A DNA stretch of 64,000 nucleotides from Stomorhina lunata (Eukaryota; Arthropoda; Insecta; Diptera; Rhiniidae). The notes beneath the pieces are model-generated. The model was not told the origin of the DNA. It saw only the letters and a program-made list of their open reading frames with translations, and made no database searches. Location of the stretch: contig OW121744.1 in NCBI GenBank assembly GCA_933228675.1, positions 24,144,640 to 24,208,639 on the forward strand, read 5' to 3'. Shown here one piece after another: positions 1 through 10,900 of this stretch (within the stretch, counting starts at the first letter, position 1; every line of letters begins with the position of its first letter). The position numbers were made by a program, and so were the translations under genes.

Positions 1-840
1 TTTTATCAAAAATTTTTCTATAGAAAATTGTTTTATCAAAAATTTTTCTAGAGAAAATTTTTTTTATCAAAAATTTTTATAGAAAATTTTGTATCAAAAA
101 TTTTTCTATAGAAAATTGTTTTATCAAAAATTTTTTTATTGAAAATTTTTTTATAAAAATTTTTTTTATAAAAAATTTTTTTATCAAAAATTTTTCTTTA
201 GAAAATTTATTATCTTTAGAAAAAAATTTTTATTGCAAATTTTTCTATAGAAAATTCTTCGATAGAAAAATATTTTTATCGAAAATTTCCAAAGAAAAAT
301 TTTTTTCTCAAAAATTTTAAATACAAAATTTTTCTATCAAAAATTTTCTATAGAAATTTTTTTTTATCAAAAAATTTTCTATGGAAAATTTTTATATCAA
401 AAAATTTTCTATGGAAAATTTTCTATAGAAATTTTTTTATAAATATTTTTTTTTTAATTTTTCTATAGATAATTTTTTTTCAAAAATTTTTCTATCGAAA
501 ATTTTTGATAAAAAATTTTATAGAAATTTTCATATCAAAATTTTTTTGTAGAAATTTTAACTGTGAAGAATTTTTCTATAGAAAAAGTTTTTATCAAAAA
601 TTTTTCTATAGAAAATCGTTTTATCAAAAATTTTTCTACAGGAAATTTTTGTTATCAGACATTTTGCTATATAAAATTTTTGTATAGAAAATTTTTTATC
701 AAAAATCTTTCTATACAAATTTTTTTTTATCAAAAATTTTTCTATAGAAAAATTTTTTTATCAAAAATTTTTCTATGGAAAAATTTTTTTATTAAAAATT
801 TTTCTATGAAAAATTTTTTTATTAGATTTTTTTTTTTGAG
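1..840. repeat. AT satellite, ~30-bp units (TATAGAAAATTTTT family)
   Basis: Tandem units of about 30 bp with core TATCAAAAATTTTTCTATAG and a following AAAATTTTT run. Many units contain the perfect palindrome TTTTCTATAGAAAA. Units vary by 1-4 bases and indels, so the block is moderately decayed. Because 30 is divisible by three, long meaningless reading frames (Phe/Lys/Ile/Tyr-rich) run through it. The block is cut by the left window edge. Confidence 0.9.
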
Positions 841-2030
841 AAAAGAATTTGGTTCATTAATCTAGTACAAAATCGTAAATTTTATGAATCCTATAAGAAA
901 ACAGATGAAGTTATGGTCGTCAATTTATTTAGTTTACAAACCAATTTTTAGCAATTATAAAGAAATTTTCAAAGGAATTTGGTTAATTAATCTAGTACAA
1001 AATCCCAAAAAATGTTCAGAATTGATTAAAACTTTTAAGAATCCTATAAGAAAACTAATGAATTCATGCAAGTCAAGTTATTTAGTTTTCAAATCAATTT
1101 TCAGGGCTAGAAACTTGAATTTTCAAACTTTGCTATTTTGTAAAGGATGAAAGAAAAAATGTTTAGACTTTTTATAGCTTATTCTCTCAACTATAAATTT
1201 CTAGAAAAATTTCAGCTTTCTTATTTAAACTCAATTTCTCGAAAAAATTTTATTATTAAAAAAAACATTCCAAAATACTCAACAAATTTATTTTTACTTA
1301 ATTTAAAATTTTTATTTCCCTTTTGAAAAAAAAAGGAAATTTTCAATTTTTTTTTTATAAACCAAAAATGCAAACAACCAAATATCATAATGTATACAAG
1401 AGTTTTTTTAAAACTGAAAACCCTAAATTATACTTCCCCCCCCCAAAAAAAAAAACCCCTCCAAAATTAGAAAAAAAAACTTTTTAAGAAACTCAAACCA
1501 AATTGTTATTTATTCTAGACAGAATAACAAAATAAAGATATTAAAACCACAAAAAATTTTAAATTTTATAACAACGAATTTCACAAAATTACAAATTTAT
1601 TTAAATCATTAATTATTTAGATTTTATTTGAAAGGCTAAAAGTATTTATTAACCTAAAAATATTGAATTTTAAGAAATTGTTTAAGATATTTATTTGAAA
1701 ATACTCTGTATGTGTGTGCTGCCGTATTGTATTTTTTGTCTGTCTTTAGATGTATTTAAATAAAAGCAAACATATTTATTTTATTTAAAAAAATTTATTT
1801 TTATTTTTCTATTTATTTAAAAAAGATTTTTTTCTTTTACCTAATAACTTGCCATGTATTTTTAATATTAAGTGAAAATATTAATATTAAAAAAAAAAAC
1901 TAAAGATGATATGAAAATGATGATGTTAAAATTGAAAGAAAATTGGAGAGAGAAAGTTATTTTGAATTTCGAAATTATTTAAAGATTAGTCTCTTTGTTG
2001 TAAACTTTTTTGTCCCCGATCTATTTCACA
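841..2030. other. AT-rich non-coding stretch, no gene seen
   Basis: A short imperfect duplication is visible: ATTTGGTTAATTAATCTAGTACAAAATC-like sequence near 849 and again near 977, and AATCCTATAAGAAAAC near 887 and 1040. A C-run followed by an A-run sits near 1434-1460. No finger-like coding sequence or convincing splice pair was seen. Confidence 0.6.
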
Positions 2031-3720
2031 AAAAATATGACTTCAAATCTCAGTTCGAAGGATCACAATATTTGGTATTTTTATCTCAAATTATTTTATT
2101 ATTTTAATTTTATTTTTTTCTGATTCTAAATTTTGCTTTAACTCGATTTAGAATTTTTGAGAGCTTTCATTTTAGATTTTAGACCTAGATTTTAAGAAAA
2201 ATTTGAAAAAAGTTAAAATTTGGACTTTCGAACCACATTCAAACTCACATAATTTGGCTTCCTTCACGTAAAAATTTCAAATTTTGTTTCTTTCAAACCA
2301 ATATTCAAAAAATTTTACAATTTTGGTCTTTCAAGTCCAGAATCTTTTAAGTTTTATGGAAACATTTGAATGATGATGGGTATAGACTTTAATAAGAGAT
2401 AAACCAAGATTTAAAATGAGTTTAGAGGTCAAATTTCTTGAAAACAGAAAAATTTCTTAAAAACAGAAAAATTAATTTGAGAAAAAAGTTATAGTTCCTT
2501 TTTTAATATTTTAATTATTACTCAAAATGAATAATTGAAATTAATTTCTGGGTCGTACGATCCTATAATTTTTCTGATATTGGTTCGAAGGACCAAAAGT
2601 TTTAAAATATAACCAAATAAAAAATTTTGAAGAATTCTGAAAGGGATCTTTTTATCTCTATTTAAATGTATTAGAACTGAGAACTCGAATAATCAAAATC
2701 TTTCAAATTTTGGTCTAAATGACCAGTTTTTTATAACTTTAACTTCATTTTTTCTCATTTATCTTTAGAATCTTTAAATTATAAAAGAAAATTGGTTCTA
2801 AAGACTCAAAATTTGTAAATTTATTTAAAATTTTGTGGTCGAAGACCTAAACTCTTTCATAATTTGGTTCGAAGGACCAAAAGTTTGAAACTACAGTTTA
2901 ATTTAAAATTCAAAAGAATTTCAACTTCTATAACTCTGATTTAAACTTGAGAATTCTAAACGGACCTTTATGTCTATTTAAGTACGGAAATCTTTCGAAA
3001 TATAAACTTTTTAGAAAAATCGGGTTCGAAAGACCAAAATCTTTGAAATTTTGATTTGAATGTCCAAAGTTTTCTTTTAAGTTTTACTTCATTCTTTCTG
3101 ATTTATCTTTAGAATTTCTAAATTTTTAAAGAAAGTTTTTAAAAATTGTTTCTAAAGACTCAAAATTTTGTAAATTTAACTTAAATTTGAATTTATTTAG
3201 AATTTTGTGTTCGAAGACCTAAAATCTTTTACGAATTGGTTTGAAGATCCAAAAGTTTGAAACTACAGCTTAATTTAAAATTCGAACAAATTCTTAATCT
3301 CTGAATAAAACTTTCTTACTTAAGTATGTAAAACTTTTGAAATATAAACTTTTTATAAAAATCGGGTTCGAAAGACCAAAATTTTAAAGAAACAAAATCT
3401 TTCAAATTTTGGTTTAAATGAGTGATTTATCTTAGAATCTCTAAAGCTTAAAAGAAAGCTTTTAAAAATTGGTTCTAAAGACTCAAAATTTGTAAATTTA
3501 ACTTGAATTTGAATCTTTTACAAATTGGTTCGAAGGACCAAAAGTTTGAAAGTTAAGCTTAATTAAAAATTCGAAAGAATTCCGGCTTTTATGTCTCCGA
3601 TTTAAACTTGAGTATTCCAAACGAACTTTTATGTCTCTGAATAAAACTTTCTTACTTAAGTATGGAAATCTTTAGAATCTTTTCAAAAAAGTCGGGTTCG
3701 AAAGACCAAAATTTGAAAGC
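2031..3720. repeat. Degenerate ~330-340 bp tandem repeats with GGTTCGAAGGACC motifs
   Basis: The motif GGTTCGAAGGACCAAAAGTTT recurs near 2581, 2867 and 3528 with a diverged copy near 3238. A second motif, CGGGTTCGAAAGACCAAAAT, recurs near 3022, 3363 and 3695. The intervening text (TCTAAAGACTCAAAATTTG, CTTTCTTACTTAAGTATG) is also shared. This indicates three to four old tandem copies. No coding potential was seen. Confidence 0.75.
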
Positions 3721-4801
3721 TTTTGATATTAACGATAAATAGCCCTAATTTAGTTTGAAATTTTAATGAAATTAAATTTATTTCCTTAAAAACTAATTAT
3801 AAAGCTAACAAAGTCTTATAGTAGGAATTTTGTTTTATAAGCTTGTCATAGCTTTTTTGTTTATGAATTAGGGGTTAATATTTTAAATTTAATTTCCTTT
3901 TTGAATAAATATAAATTTCATGAAATTTTCTTAGGCTTAAATTTCAACTTCTCAACGAAATTCGAAAATTTCAAAACTTGTCCTTTAAAAATTTTGAAAT
4001 AAAAAAATGTTGCTTTTCAGATTTCTTTCAAATTTAACAATTTTTTTCTTCATCACCATAAAATAAATTACATTTTGTAATTTAAAATTTTAATTTTTAC
4101 TTTCTTAAAATCTTGTAATTCAACTTGTAATTCAATCTTGATTGATAAAAACCAAACAAAATATATTTATATTAAAAATAATAACTAAAGTTTAAAAAAA
4201 AAATCAAAACCAAAAACAAAAATTGTGTATTTATTTAAAGAAAAAAGATTTTTTATGAAAAATTATTAAAAATTTTCAGTACTTTTTTTATTTTCAGGAT
4301 ATTTTACAACAATTTTTCTTTTGCAGCTTCAAGAAATAAAATTAATTATGAAATATTTTATAAAATTTGTAAAAAGGTAGCACAATGCTTAAATTTCAAC
4401 AAAAAACAAAGTTTTTTTTTAAACAAAATCAAAGTAAGAAAAATTTTAAAACCAAAAGAATTTCTCATGATCCGGCTTGAAGGACCGACAATTTGAAAAA
4501 GTTAAACTTTGATTTTAAGGATAAATTTCGTGGTATCTGCTTTATAAGAGAACATTGTGTTACCTTCTTTTATTACTTTTCATATCATTTCTATCCTTTA
4601 TCCTACTTTTTTTTAATTTATATTTTTCTTTTTATTTCTTTCTTTCTAAATTTTTGGTTAACTTTTTCTTTTTTTCTACCTCATCTCTTCGTTTCAAAAC
4701 TTTTTCTTTTAATTTTATTCTTCTTTTTTGCGTTTCGCTTTCAAAATTTTCAAAAATGTAATTTTTTCACTAACCTATTTTTATAACTAAATTTCTTTTA
4801 G
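3721..4801. other. AT-rich presumed intron; good acceptor at its end
   Basis: Mostly low-complexity A/T. GGCTTGAAGGACC near 4475 is a stray relative of the 2.0-3.7 kb repeat. Pyrimidine-rich DNA at 4560-4740 runs into a strong acceptor (branch-like TAACT, then TTTCTTTTAG) ending at 4801. Confidence 0.55.
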
Positions 4802-4962
4802 ATTTTGTACCTTCTACTACTACTACCAATTCTACCACTACAAGTTCTTACAAATCAAATCAAATTGTACCAACTTTATGTCACTATAAATTCAAACAAT
4901 TTCTTCATGTAGCTCTAAAAAAAAACTTAACCAAGTCGAACGTTTTATTTATGCAGACCTGA
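4802..4962 (+). CDS. Candidate alternative terminal exon, finger-less tail (uncertain)
   Basis: After the strong acceptor ending at 4801, reading in the phase used by the other first exons here (two bases, then codons from 4804) gives 52 open codons before TGA at 4960-4962. The peptide starts with a Thr/Ser/Asn-rich run (TTTTNSTTTSS at about residues 5-15) and then becomes basic. It contains no zinc-finger spacing. An open stretch of this length is unusual in such AT-rich DNA, and the first third has coding-like composition. Known lola loci include some isoforms without fingers, so a finger-less tail is possible. It could also be a chance frame or the retained 5' part of the next exon. No donor inside it gives a phase that joins correctly to 4995 or 9407. 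Confidence 0.3.
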
Positions 4963-4994
4963 ACTACAAAATAACTCAGCTAACAACTCTTTAG

Positions 4995-5056
4995 ATTTTG
5001 GCTGCCTCAAGACACCCCCCGATAATGAACTTAAATTTGTAATAAATTGTCAACAA
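4995..5056 (+). CDS. lola: Module A mini-exon (lola-like isoform-specific spacer)
   Basis: A 62-nt candidate exon between an acceptor with branch-like CTAAC and CTCTTTAG (ending 4994) and the donor CAA|GTGAGC (5057). It begins with AT, completing a codon split with an upstream exon, then has 20 codons (FGCLKTPPDNELKFVINCQQ) and ends on a codon boundary. The phase-0 end matches the acceptor TATCAG|CAT at 9406/9407, so the joined frame runs straight into the finger exon. The start phase equals that of the exons at 25110 and 58125. The peptide has no recognised domain and probably spaces the fingers from the common BTB part. The intron to the next exon is 4,350 bp. A weaker donor (GTAATA) at 5039 is possible. 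Assignment to lola rests on the finger exon it joins. Confidence 0.55.
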
Positions 5057-5571
5057 GTGAGCATTTTTATAAATTATTAAAATTATATTCAATTTTTTAA
5101 ATATTCTTAAAATTCTTCTTATGGGTGTTTTTAAGCAAAAAAAAAAAAAAAAAATTCTCTACAACAATAAAAAATATCAAATACTTAAATATTTAGTTTT
5201 AAAATTTTAAATCAAATCTTTATATATACATATTTTTTAAATTACCTTTAAAATGTTATTAACCTTTATTAAATATTACATTTATATTATATAATTATTT
5301 ATAAAAAAAAAACTTTTTTTATCTAAAAAAAAAAAATCAAAATATTTCAATATTTGTATTTAATCTGTCTCTATTTTCTTAAAATTTTATCAGTTTCTTT
5401 TCTATTATGTCTTTAAATTAATTTCTTTCTAAATGTCTGGTGGTTTGTTTAAATTTTATTCTTAAATTTTAAAATTTTTTTTCAAAATTTCTCCAAGTGC
5501 ATTTTGAAGAATTTTTGTTTGATTTTGAGTAACAAAAACTAACAGAAAATTTGAAATAATCTCTCAATGAA
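5057..5571. other. AT-rich intron start, no gene seen
   Basis: Low-complexity A/T sequence with homopolymer runs, from the donor at 5057 to the start of the GTACTTTT satellite. No coding or structured element was seen. Confidence 0.6.
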
Positions 5572-7165
5572 AAGTTGTACTGCTTTCGAAAATTATACGC
5601 AAAAGTACTTTTTCCAAAATTACTTTTATTAAAAAGTACTTTTTCAAAATTAATTTTAGTAAAAAGTACTTTTTTTTCCAAAACTACTTCAATTAAAAAG
5701 CAATTTTTCAAAATTTCTTTTATTGAAAAGTACTTTTTTCTAAAATTACATTTATTTTATTATATTATTATTTTATTTTATTATAAAGTACTTTTCCAAA
5801 ATTACTTTTATTAAAAAGTACTTTTTCAAAATTAATTTTAGTAAAAAGTACTTTTTCCAAAATTACTTTTATTAAAAAGTTTTTTTTTTCCAAAACTACT
5901 TCAATTAAAAAGCAATTTTTCAAAATTTCTTTTATTGAAAAGTACTTTTTTTCTAAAATTACATTTATTAAAAAGTACTTTTTTAAAATGGTTTTTTAAA
6001 AAAGATTTCTTCCAAAATTTTTTTATTATAAAGTACTTTTTTTTAAATTATTTTTATTATAAAGTACTTTTTTTTAAATTACTTTTATTAAAAAGTACTT
6101 TTCAAAATTACTTTTATTAAATGAAGAAGTCAAAAAGTACTTTTTCCAAAATTACTTTTATTAATAAATACTTTTTCGAAATTACTTTTATTAAAAAGTA
6201 CTTTTCAAAATTACTTTTATTAAAAAGTACTTTTTCTAAAATTACTTTGATTAAAAAGTATTTTTTTCCAAAATTATTTTCATTAAGAAGTACTATTTCA
6301 ATATTACTTCCATTAAAAAGTACTTTTTCCAAAATTACTTTTACTTTAAAATTAAAGTACTTTTTCAAAATTACTTTTACTACAAAGTACTTTTTCCAAA
6401 ATTACTTTTTTTAAAAAGTACTTTTTCCAAAACTACTTTTATTAAAAAGTACTTTTTCCAAAATTACTTTTTTTAAAAAGTATTTTTACTTTTTTAATAA
6501 AGTACTTTTTTACAAAATTACTTTTTCAAAATTACTATTGTTAAAAAATACTTTTTCCCAAAATTATTTTTATTAAAAAGTACTTTTTCCAAACTAATAT
6601 CATTAAAAAGTACTTTTTCAAAAATAACTTTTACTAAAAAGTACTTTTGTTAAAAATTACTTTTATTAAAAAGTACTCGTTTTAAAATTACTTTTATTAA
6701 AAAGTATTTTTTTAAAAATTACTTTTATAAAAAAATACTTTTTCCAAAATTACTTTAATTTAAAAGTACTTTTTTCAAAATTACTCTTATTAAATAGTAT
6801 TTTTTCCAAAATTACTTTTATTAAAAAGTACTTATTCAAAACTACTTTTATTAAAAAGTGCCTTTTAAAAATTACCTTTATTGAAAAGTATTTTTTTCAA
6901 AATTGCTTTAATTAAAATGTACTTTTTTTTTAATTTCTTTTATTAAAAAGTGCCTTTTTCCTAAATTACTTTTATTAAGATATTTTTTCCAAAATTTCTT
7001 TTTAAAAAAAGTATTTTTTCCAAAATTACTTTTATTAAAAAGTACTTTTTCGAAATAACATTTATTAAAATGTACTTTTTCAAAATTACTTTTTTTAAAA
7101 AGTACTTTTTCCAAAAATACTTCTATTAAAAAGTACTTTTTTCCACAATTACTTTTATTAAGAAA
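5572..7165. repeat. 30-bp satellite with AAAGTACTTT palindrome
   Basis: More than 45 tandem units of about 30 bp with core AAAGTACTTTTTCCAAAATT followed by ACTTTTATTA. AAAGTACTTT is a perfect palindrome, so each unit carries a small hairpin. Units diverge by several bases and small indels, and A-to-T indels change the local period. Reading frames on both strands follow the period of 30 and are artefacts. The array lies inside the module A intron. Confidence 0.92.
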
Positions 7166-7611
7166 AAAATTAAATTTTTATAAATCTATTCTAATTCTTA
7201 ATATACAAATTTTATAGAAATAGTACTTTTTTCAAACTATTATTACTTTTCTGGGAAAGTGTTTTATTAGAACTTTTCTGGGAAAGTACTAAATTTCAGA
7301 AGTTATTTTTTTATTTAAAAAAATATCGAATATTTAAAATATTTTCAACTTCGAAAAATAAGAAAACAATTTTGGGAAAGTACTATTTATAAAAATTATG
7401 CGAAAAAGTACTTTTTTTAAAAATAGTTCCTTGAATTTTTCAAAAATTTCTTAAAAATTTCATACATTTTTAATAAAAAAGTTATAATTTTAAAATCCAA
7501 AAGTATTTTAAAATTTCTTTAAATTTATAAAATTTTTACAACAAAAAAAATTAAAAAGTTTTCAAATTTCTTTTGTTACAAGTTTTATATGTTTGAAAAA
7601 TTAGAATTTAT
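7166..7611. other. Transition from satellite to AT-rich intron
   Basis: Scattered GGGAAAGTACT fragments (near 7252, 7279 and 7373) are outliers of the 5.6-7.2 kb satellite. The rest is A/T-rich without visible structure. Confidence 0.5.
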
Positions 7612-7850
7612 CGGGCATGTTCTGCAAATCACTTCCACATGATTTTAAAATCACATGAAATTCAAAAACGCTGTAATTTCTTTAATTGTTGAAATTTTCA
7701 GAGCATTTATCAATAACCTTCTAGACCTTCTTCATCTTAAGTGCACTGAGTTATAAAAGTGTCAAAATTATTTATGAACAATGAATAATTCGACTTAGAA
7801 AATGTATGTGATTTCAAAATCATGTGGAAGTGATTTGCAGAACATGCCCG
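7612..7850. mobile_element. MITE-like element, 239 bp, ~46-bp TIRs, TAT duplication
   Basis: The left end CGGGCATGTTCTGCAAATCA is repeated in inverted form at the right end (7806-7850) with only one or two differences over about 46 bp. The flanks are TAT (7609-7611) and TAT (7851-7853), a likely 3-bp target duplication. The interior of about 145 bp has no ORF, so the element is non-autonomous. The near-identity of the two arms suggests a young insertion compared with the surrounding decayed repeats. The transposase superfamily cannot be named from this copy alone. Confidence 0.85.
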
Positions 7851-8610
7851 TATATTCAAAAAATTATATTTGAAATGTTCATTTTTTACTGATAATTTCA
7901 AAACTTTGAAATTTTTAGCTTTGATACATTTTTAAATGGAATTTTTGTATGTTCGAAAAAATCGAACTGAAAAAAAAATTCGAAATTAAAAATAGCAATT
8001 TTATTTTCAAAATTAAAAAAAAAACAATTTTAATTGTAATTTTAAATCACAAAAATCATCATGAATTATAGTTTTGGGCATTTTGGTATGTTCGAAATAT
8101 TCGAAATTTCTTAAAAATTTTATAAATTTTTTGGTTGATAAATTGTTTAAAATTTTTACAATTAAAAAAATTAAAAAGTTTTACAATTTTTATATTATTT
8201 TCTCATAAGTTCGAAAAGTTCGAATTTATTTTAAAAATTCAATTGAAAATGTTAATATTTACTGATAATTTCAAAACATTAAAATTTTAAGCAATTTAAA
8301 AACTTTTTATGGTATTTTTGTATGTTCGAAAAATTCGAACTCAAATTCGAAATTTTAAAAAATCAATTTTGTTTTCAAAATTCAATTAAAACAATTTTAA
8401 ATGTTAATTTCTAATCACAAAAATCATAAGGTATTATAAACTTGGGTATTTTTGTAAGTTCGAAAAATTCGAACTTAAATTCGAAATTAAAGAAAATCAA
8501 TTTTAGTCTTAAATTTTTATATTATCTGTAATTATGAAAATTAATGTGATTTTTTTTTTTAATAAGTTTGCATGTTCGAAAAATTCGAAATTCAAACAAA
8601 TTGATTTTAA
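7851..8610. repeat. TTCGAAAAATTCGAA-rich degenerate repeats
   Basis: Diverged units of about 115-125 bp centred on TTCGAAAAATTCGAA-like sequence (near 8212, 8325, 8459 and 8574), each followed by an AATTTTAAAAATCAATTTT-like stretch and CACAAAAATCAT. The same motif marks the arrays at 10.9-12.1 kb and 22.2-23.9 kb. Confidence 0.7.
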
Positions 8611-9383
8611 TGTTAAAAGTTTTTCAATTTTTTTTTTATTATAAATTTTAAAAATTTTGAATATTATTATAAAAAACATTTCAATTTTATTTTGAACTAA
8701 AATAAAAATTAGTTATTGCAAATTTTTCATTTAATTTTTATTTTCTTTTAATTTTTGTTCTAAAAATTTATGTTTTTTGTTTATTTTTTGTTTATTTTCT
8801 TCAACAAACCAAACAATTTTCTTTAAATTTTCTCGTCAACTTATTTTGAGTAAAGAAATTTTATTTTGGTTTTCAATATCTTTAAAATGCACGCTCGAAA
8901 CTATTTTTTTTTCGTAAATCGAATTTAAATTATTTATCAAAATTTTTATTTTCTGGTAGTTTTTAAAGTAATCGTAGCTTATTTATTTAGAATTTTTTAG
9001 AATATCTTTTTATTTTATTGTAGTATTTTGGAAATTCCCTAAATTTCATAAACTGTCATACTACATAACCTCAAATATCTCCTCTAAAATATATCATATA
9101 TCATATACTTTTTACTCTCTTATTGCTCTTAAATCATTAAATATTACATAAAAACATAATGTCCTTACATTAAATCCATCTGGTCATCAAAATACTCATC
9201 AAACATTTCTTCTTTTCTTTTCATCTCGTTTTTGTTTTGTTTTGTTGTAATTATTATTTTATTTTACTTTCCTCTTTTCACTACTCTCTGCTGTGTCTTT
9301 ACTGCTTTTCCTCCTTTCCTTTCCGTTTTTGGTTTCCTTTTTCTTTTTTTGTTTCTTCATTTTCATTTAAAATCTCATTTTAG
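8611..9383. other. 3' end of module A intron, pyrimidine-rich near the acceptor
   Basis: A/T-rich sequence becomes strongly pyrimidine-rich from about 9200 to 9383, ending in CATTTTAG (9376-9383). This is an extended polypyrimidine tract in front of the finger exon. The open frame crossing it (9232-9417) is the tract read in one frame and is not a gene. Confidence 0.6.
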
Positions 9384-9406
9384 GCTTCGTCTTAACCTGG
9401 TATCAG
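9384..9406 (+). promoter_or_regulatory. Tandem splice acceptors 23 nt apart, both in frame
   Basis: Two AG acceptors precede the fingers: TTTTAG ending at 9383 and TATCAG ending at 9406. The segment between them is open in the finger frame (two bases, then FVLTWYQ). Entry at 9384 fits an upstream exon that leaves one base of a split codon, as for the other first exons here. Entry at 9407 fits a codon-complete upstream exon such as 4995-5056. Each swapped combination meets a stop within a few codons. Confidence 0.55.
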
Positions 9407-9652
9407 CATTCGTGTGAACAATGTGGTAAATCGTATAAAACTCGTAAATCTCTATCACGTCATCGTCGTTTCGAGTGTCGTTTTACCACCGAACGTCCCG
9501 TGTTTCAGTGTCCCTCGTGTAATTATGCCGCCAAGCGCAGCGATAATTTAACGAAACACATTAAAACACATTTTGCTAAAATGCAACGCGAATTCCTGCC
9601 CCTGGCTGTGAAATTCCAAAATAGTTTGAAATCTCATATGGAAACGGCTTAA
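9407..9652 (+). CDS. lola: Module A terminal exon: C2HC + C2H2 zinc-finger pair
   Basis: 81 codons and a TAA stop (9650-9652). Finger 1 has C3-X2-C6-X12-H19-X4-C24 (CEQCGKSYK, LSRHRRFEC); finger 2 has C35-X2-C38-X12-H51-X3-H55 (CPSCNYAAKRSDNLTKHIKTH without a TGEKP linker). A C2HC finger followed by a C2H2 finger, with the KSLxRH and AKRxDNLxKH signatures, is the hallmark of isoform-specific tails of the Drosophila BTB transcription factor Lola, a nuclear DNA-binding regulator of axon guidance and neuronal identity. The fingers would set DNA target choice for this isoform. A 26-residue tail follows finger 2. GC content and codon use are clearly higher than in the surroundings. An AATAAA lies at 9684-9689, only about 30 bp after the stop; the true poly(A) site is not determined. 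The exact Drosophila isoform letter cannot be assigned from memory. Confidence 0.85.
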   Translation, partial: HSCEQCGKSYKTRKSLSRHRRFECRFTTERPVFQCPSCNYAAKRSDNLTKHIKTHFAKMQREFLPLAVKFQNSLKSHMETA

Positions 9653-9865
9653 GGCTAGTGAAAGAGAAGAAGATTTTGAGAGAAATAAATTGTGGTGGGT
9701 GGGGCCCCGCCTACGCGAAAATAGAAAAATGAATGAATTGGTAATATGGTAGGAAAATAGTTGAGAATGTTGTCGAAAGTAAATTGTGAACGAATTTCGA
9801 AAAAATCCTAGTGATCATCGAAATTTTAAAAGTGAATTTCCGATTTTAAAATTAACTTTTAAAAT
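9653..9865. other. Probable 3' UTR of module A
   Basis: Sequence after the stop includes a GC-rich GGGTGGGGCCCCGCC patch (9697-9712) and AATAAA at 9684. The first ~60 bp have a diverged duplicate after 14194, showing that this segment was copied with the exon. Confidence 0.5.
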
Positions 9866-10530
9866 TTCGATGATTGAGAAATTTTCAATTGAAATTGAGA
9901 ATTTTTTATTAAAAATGAGAAATTTTCAATTAAAATTGAGAATTTTCAGTTTCAATTGATACTTTTCAATTAAAAATTAGATATTTTCAATTAAGGTTCA
10001 GAAAACCCCAATTGGAAATGAGAAACATTAAATGAAATTGAGAAAAACGTAATTAAAAATGAAATTTTTTTAATTGTAATTGAAAAATTTTCGATTGAAA
10101 TTTTGAAATTTTCAATTAAAATTGAGAATTTCCAATTGAGGATTTTTAACTGAAAATGAGAATTTTCAATTGAAATTGAGAAATTTTCAATTGAAATTGA
10201 GACATTTTCAATTGAAATTGAAAAATTTTTAATTGAAATTAAGAAATTTTCAATTGAAATTGAGAAATTTTCCATTGAAATTAAGAGAAGCCCAATTAAA
10301 ATTATGGCTGGAATTTCATTTAAAATTGAGAAATATAAAATTTTAACTTTCAACTCAAAATTCTCAATTTCAATTGAATATTTCTTAATTACAATTGAAA
10401 ATTCTCAATTTTAATCGAAAATTTCTCAATTTCAATTAAAAATTTCTCAATTCCAATTAAAAATTTCTCAATTTCAATTGATTATTTCTCAATTTCAATT
10501 GAAAATTACTTAATTAAATTTGAAAATTTC
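9866..10530. repeat. ~21-bp AATTTTCAATTGAAATTGAG array that inverts near 10335
   Basis: From about 9870 to 10330 the units read GAAATTTTCAATTGAAATTG. From about 10350 to 10530 they read in the opposite sense (AATTTCTCAATTTCAATTGA). The array is therefore a large imperfect inverted repeat with its centre near 10335. The unit length of 21 keeps a Ser/Ile/Glu/Asn-rich frame open on the minus strand (9991-10353), which is an artefact. Confidence 0.85.
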
Positions 10531-10900
10531 TGAATTACAAGAGAAAATGGTGTAGTTTCGAATAATTATAGCACAATTTGATCATTTCCTTGAAAATTTT
10601 CAATACCTGAATATTCAAATATGTTCGAATGCCTTAATTAAAACCTGATTAACTTTAAATTTTTCAAAAATATTCAAAATTTTAATATAATTTGACACTT
10701 TTTTTGTCACATTTTATCATGTTCAAAGATTTTAGATTCAATTTTAATGTCGAATTTAATTTAGATTCGGTTTAGATTCGATTTTAATGTCGAATTTAAA
10801 AATTTATTAAATTTCGAAATATTAAAAAAAAAAAAAATCTGTTTTAGTTTTGTATTAAAATTTTGTTTAAAAACTGAATTTTCTTTATATAAATGTATTT
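10531..10900. other. Short AT-rich spacer
   Basis: Contains a local duplication of TTTAGATTCGATTTTAATGTCGAATTTAA (near 10735 and 10770). Nothing else was recognised. Confidence 0.5.

Noticed and set aside
4493..4786. Phe/Leu-rich ORFs resembling membrane proteins
   Set aside because: T-rich intron sequence read in two frames; no conserved features, adjacent to a splice acceptor.
5469..7114. Lys/Ser/Phe/Asn-rich frames on both strands
   Set aside because: Products of the 30-bp GTACTTTT satellite.
9232..9417. Hydrophobic 61-residue ORF suggesting a membrane peptide
   Set aside because: It is the polypyrimidine tract before the finger exon, in a different frame from the fingers.
9991..10353. 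Minus-strand 120-codon protein rich in Ile/Ser/Glu/Asn
   Set aside because: Follows the 21-bp AATTTTCAATT array; no domain.
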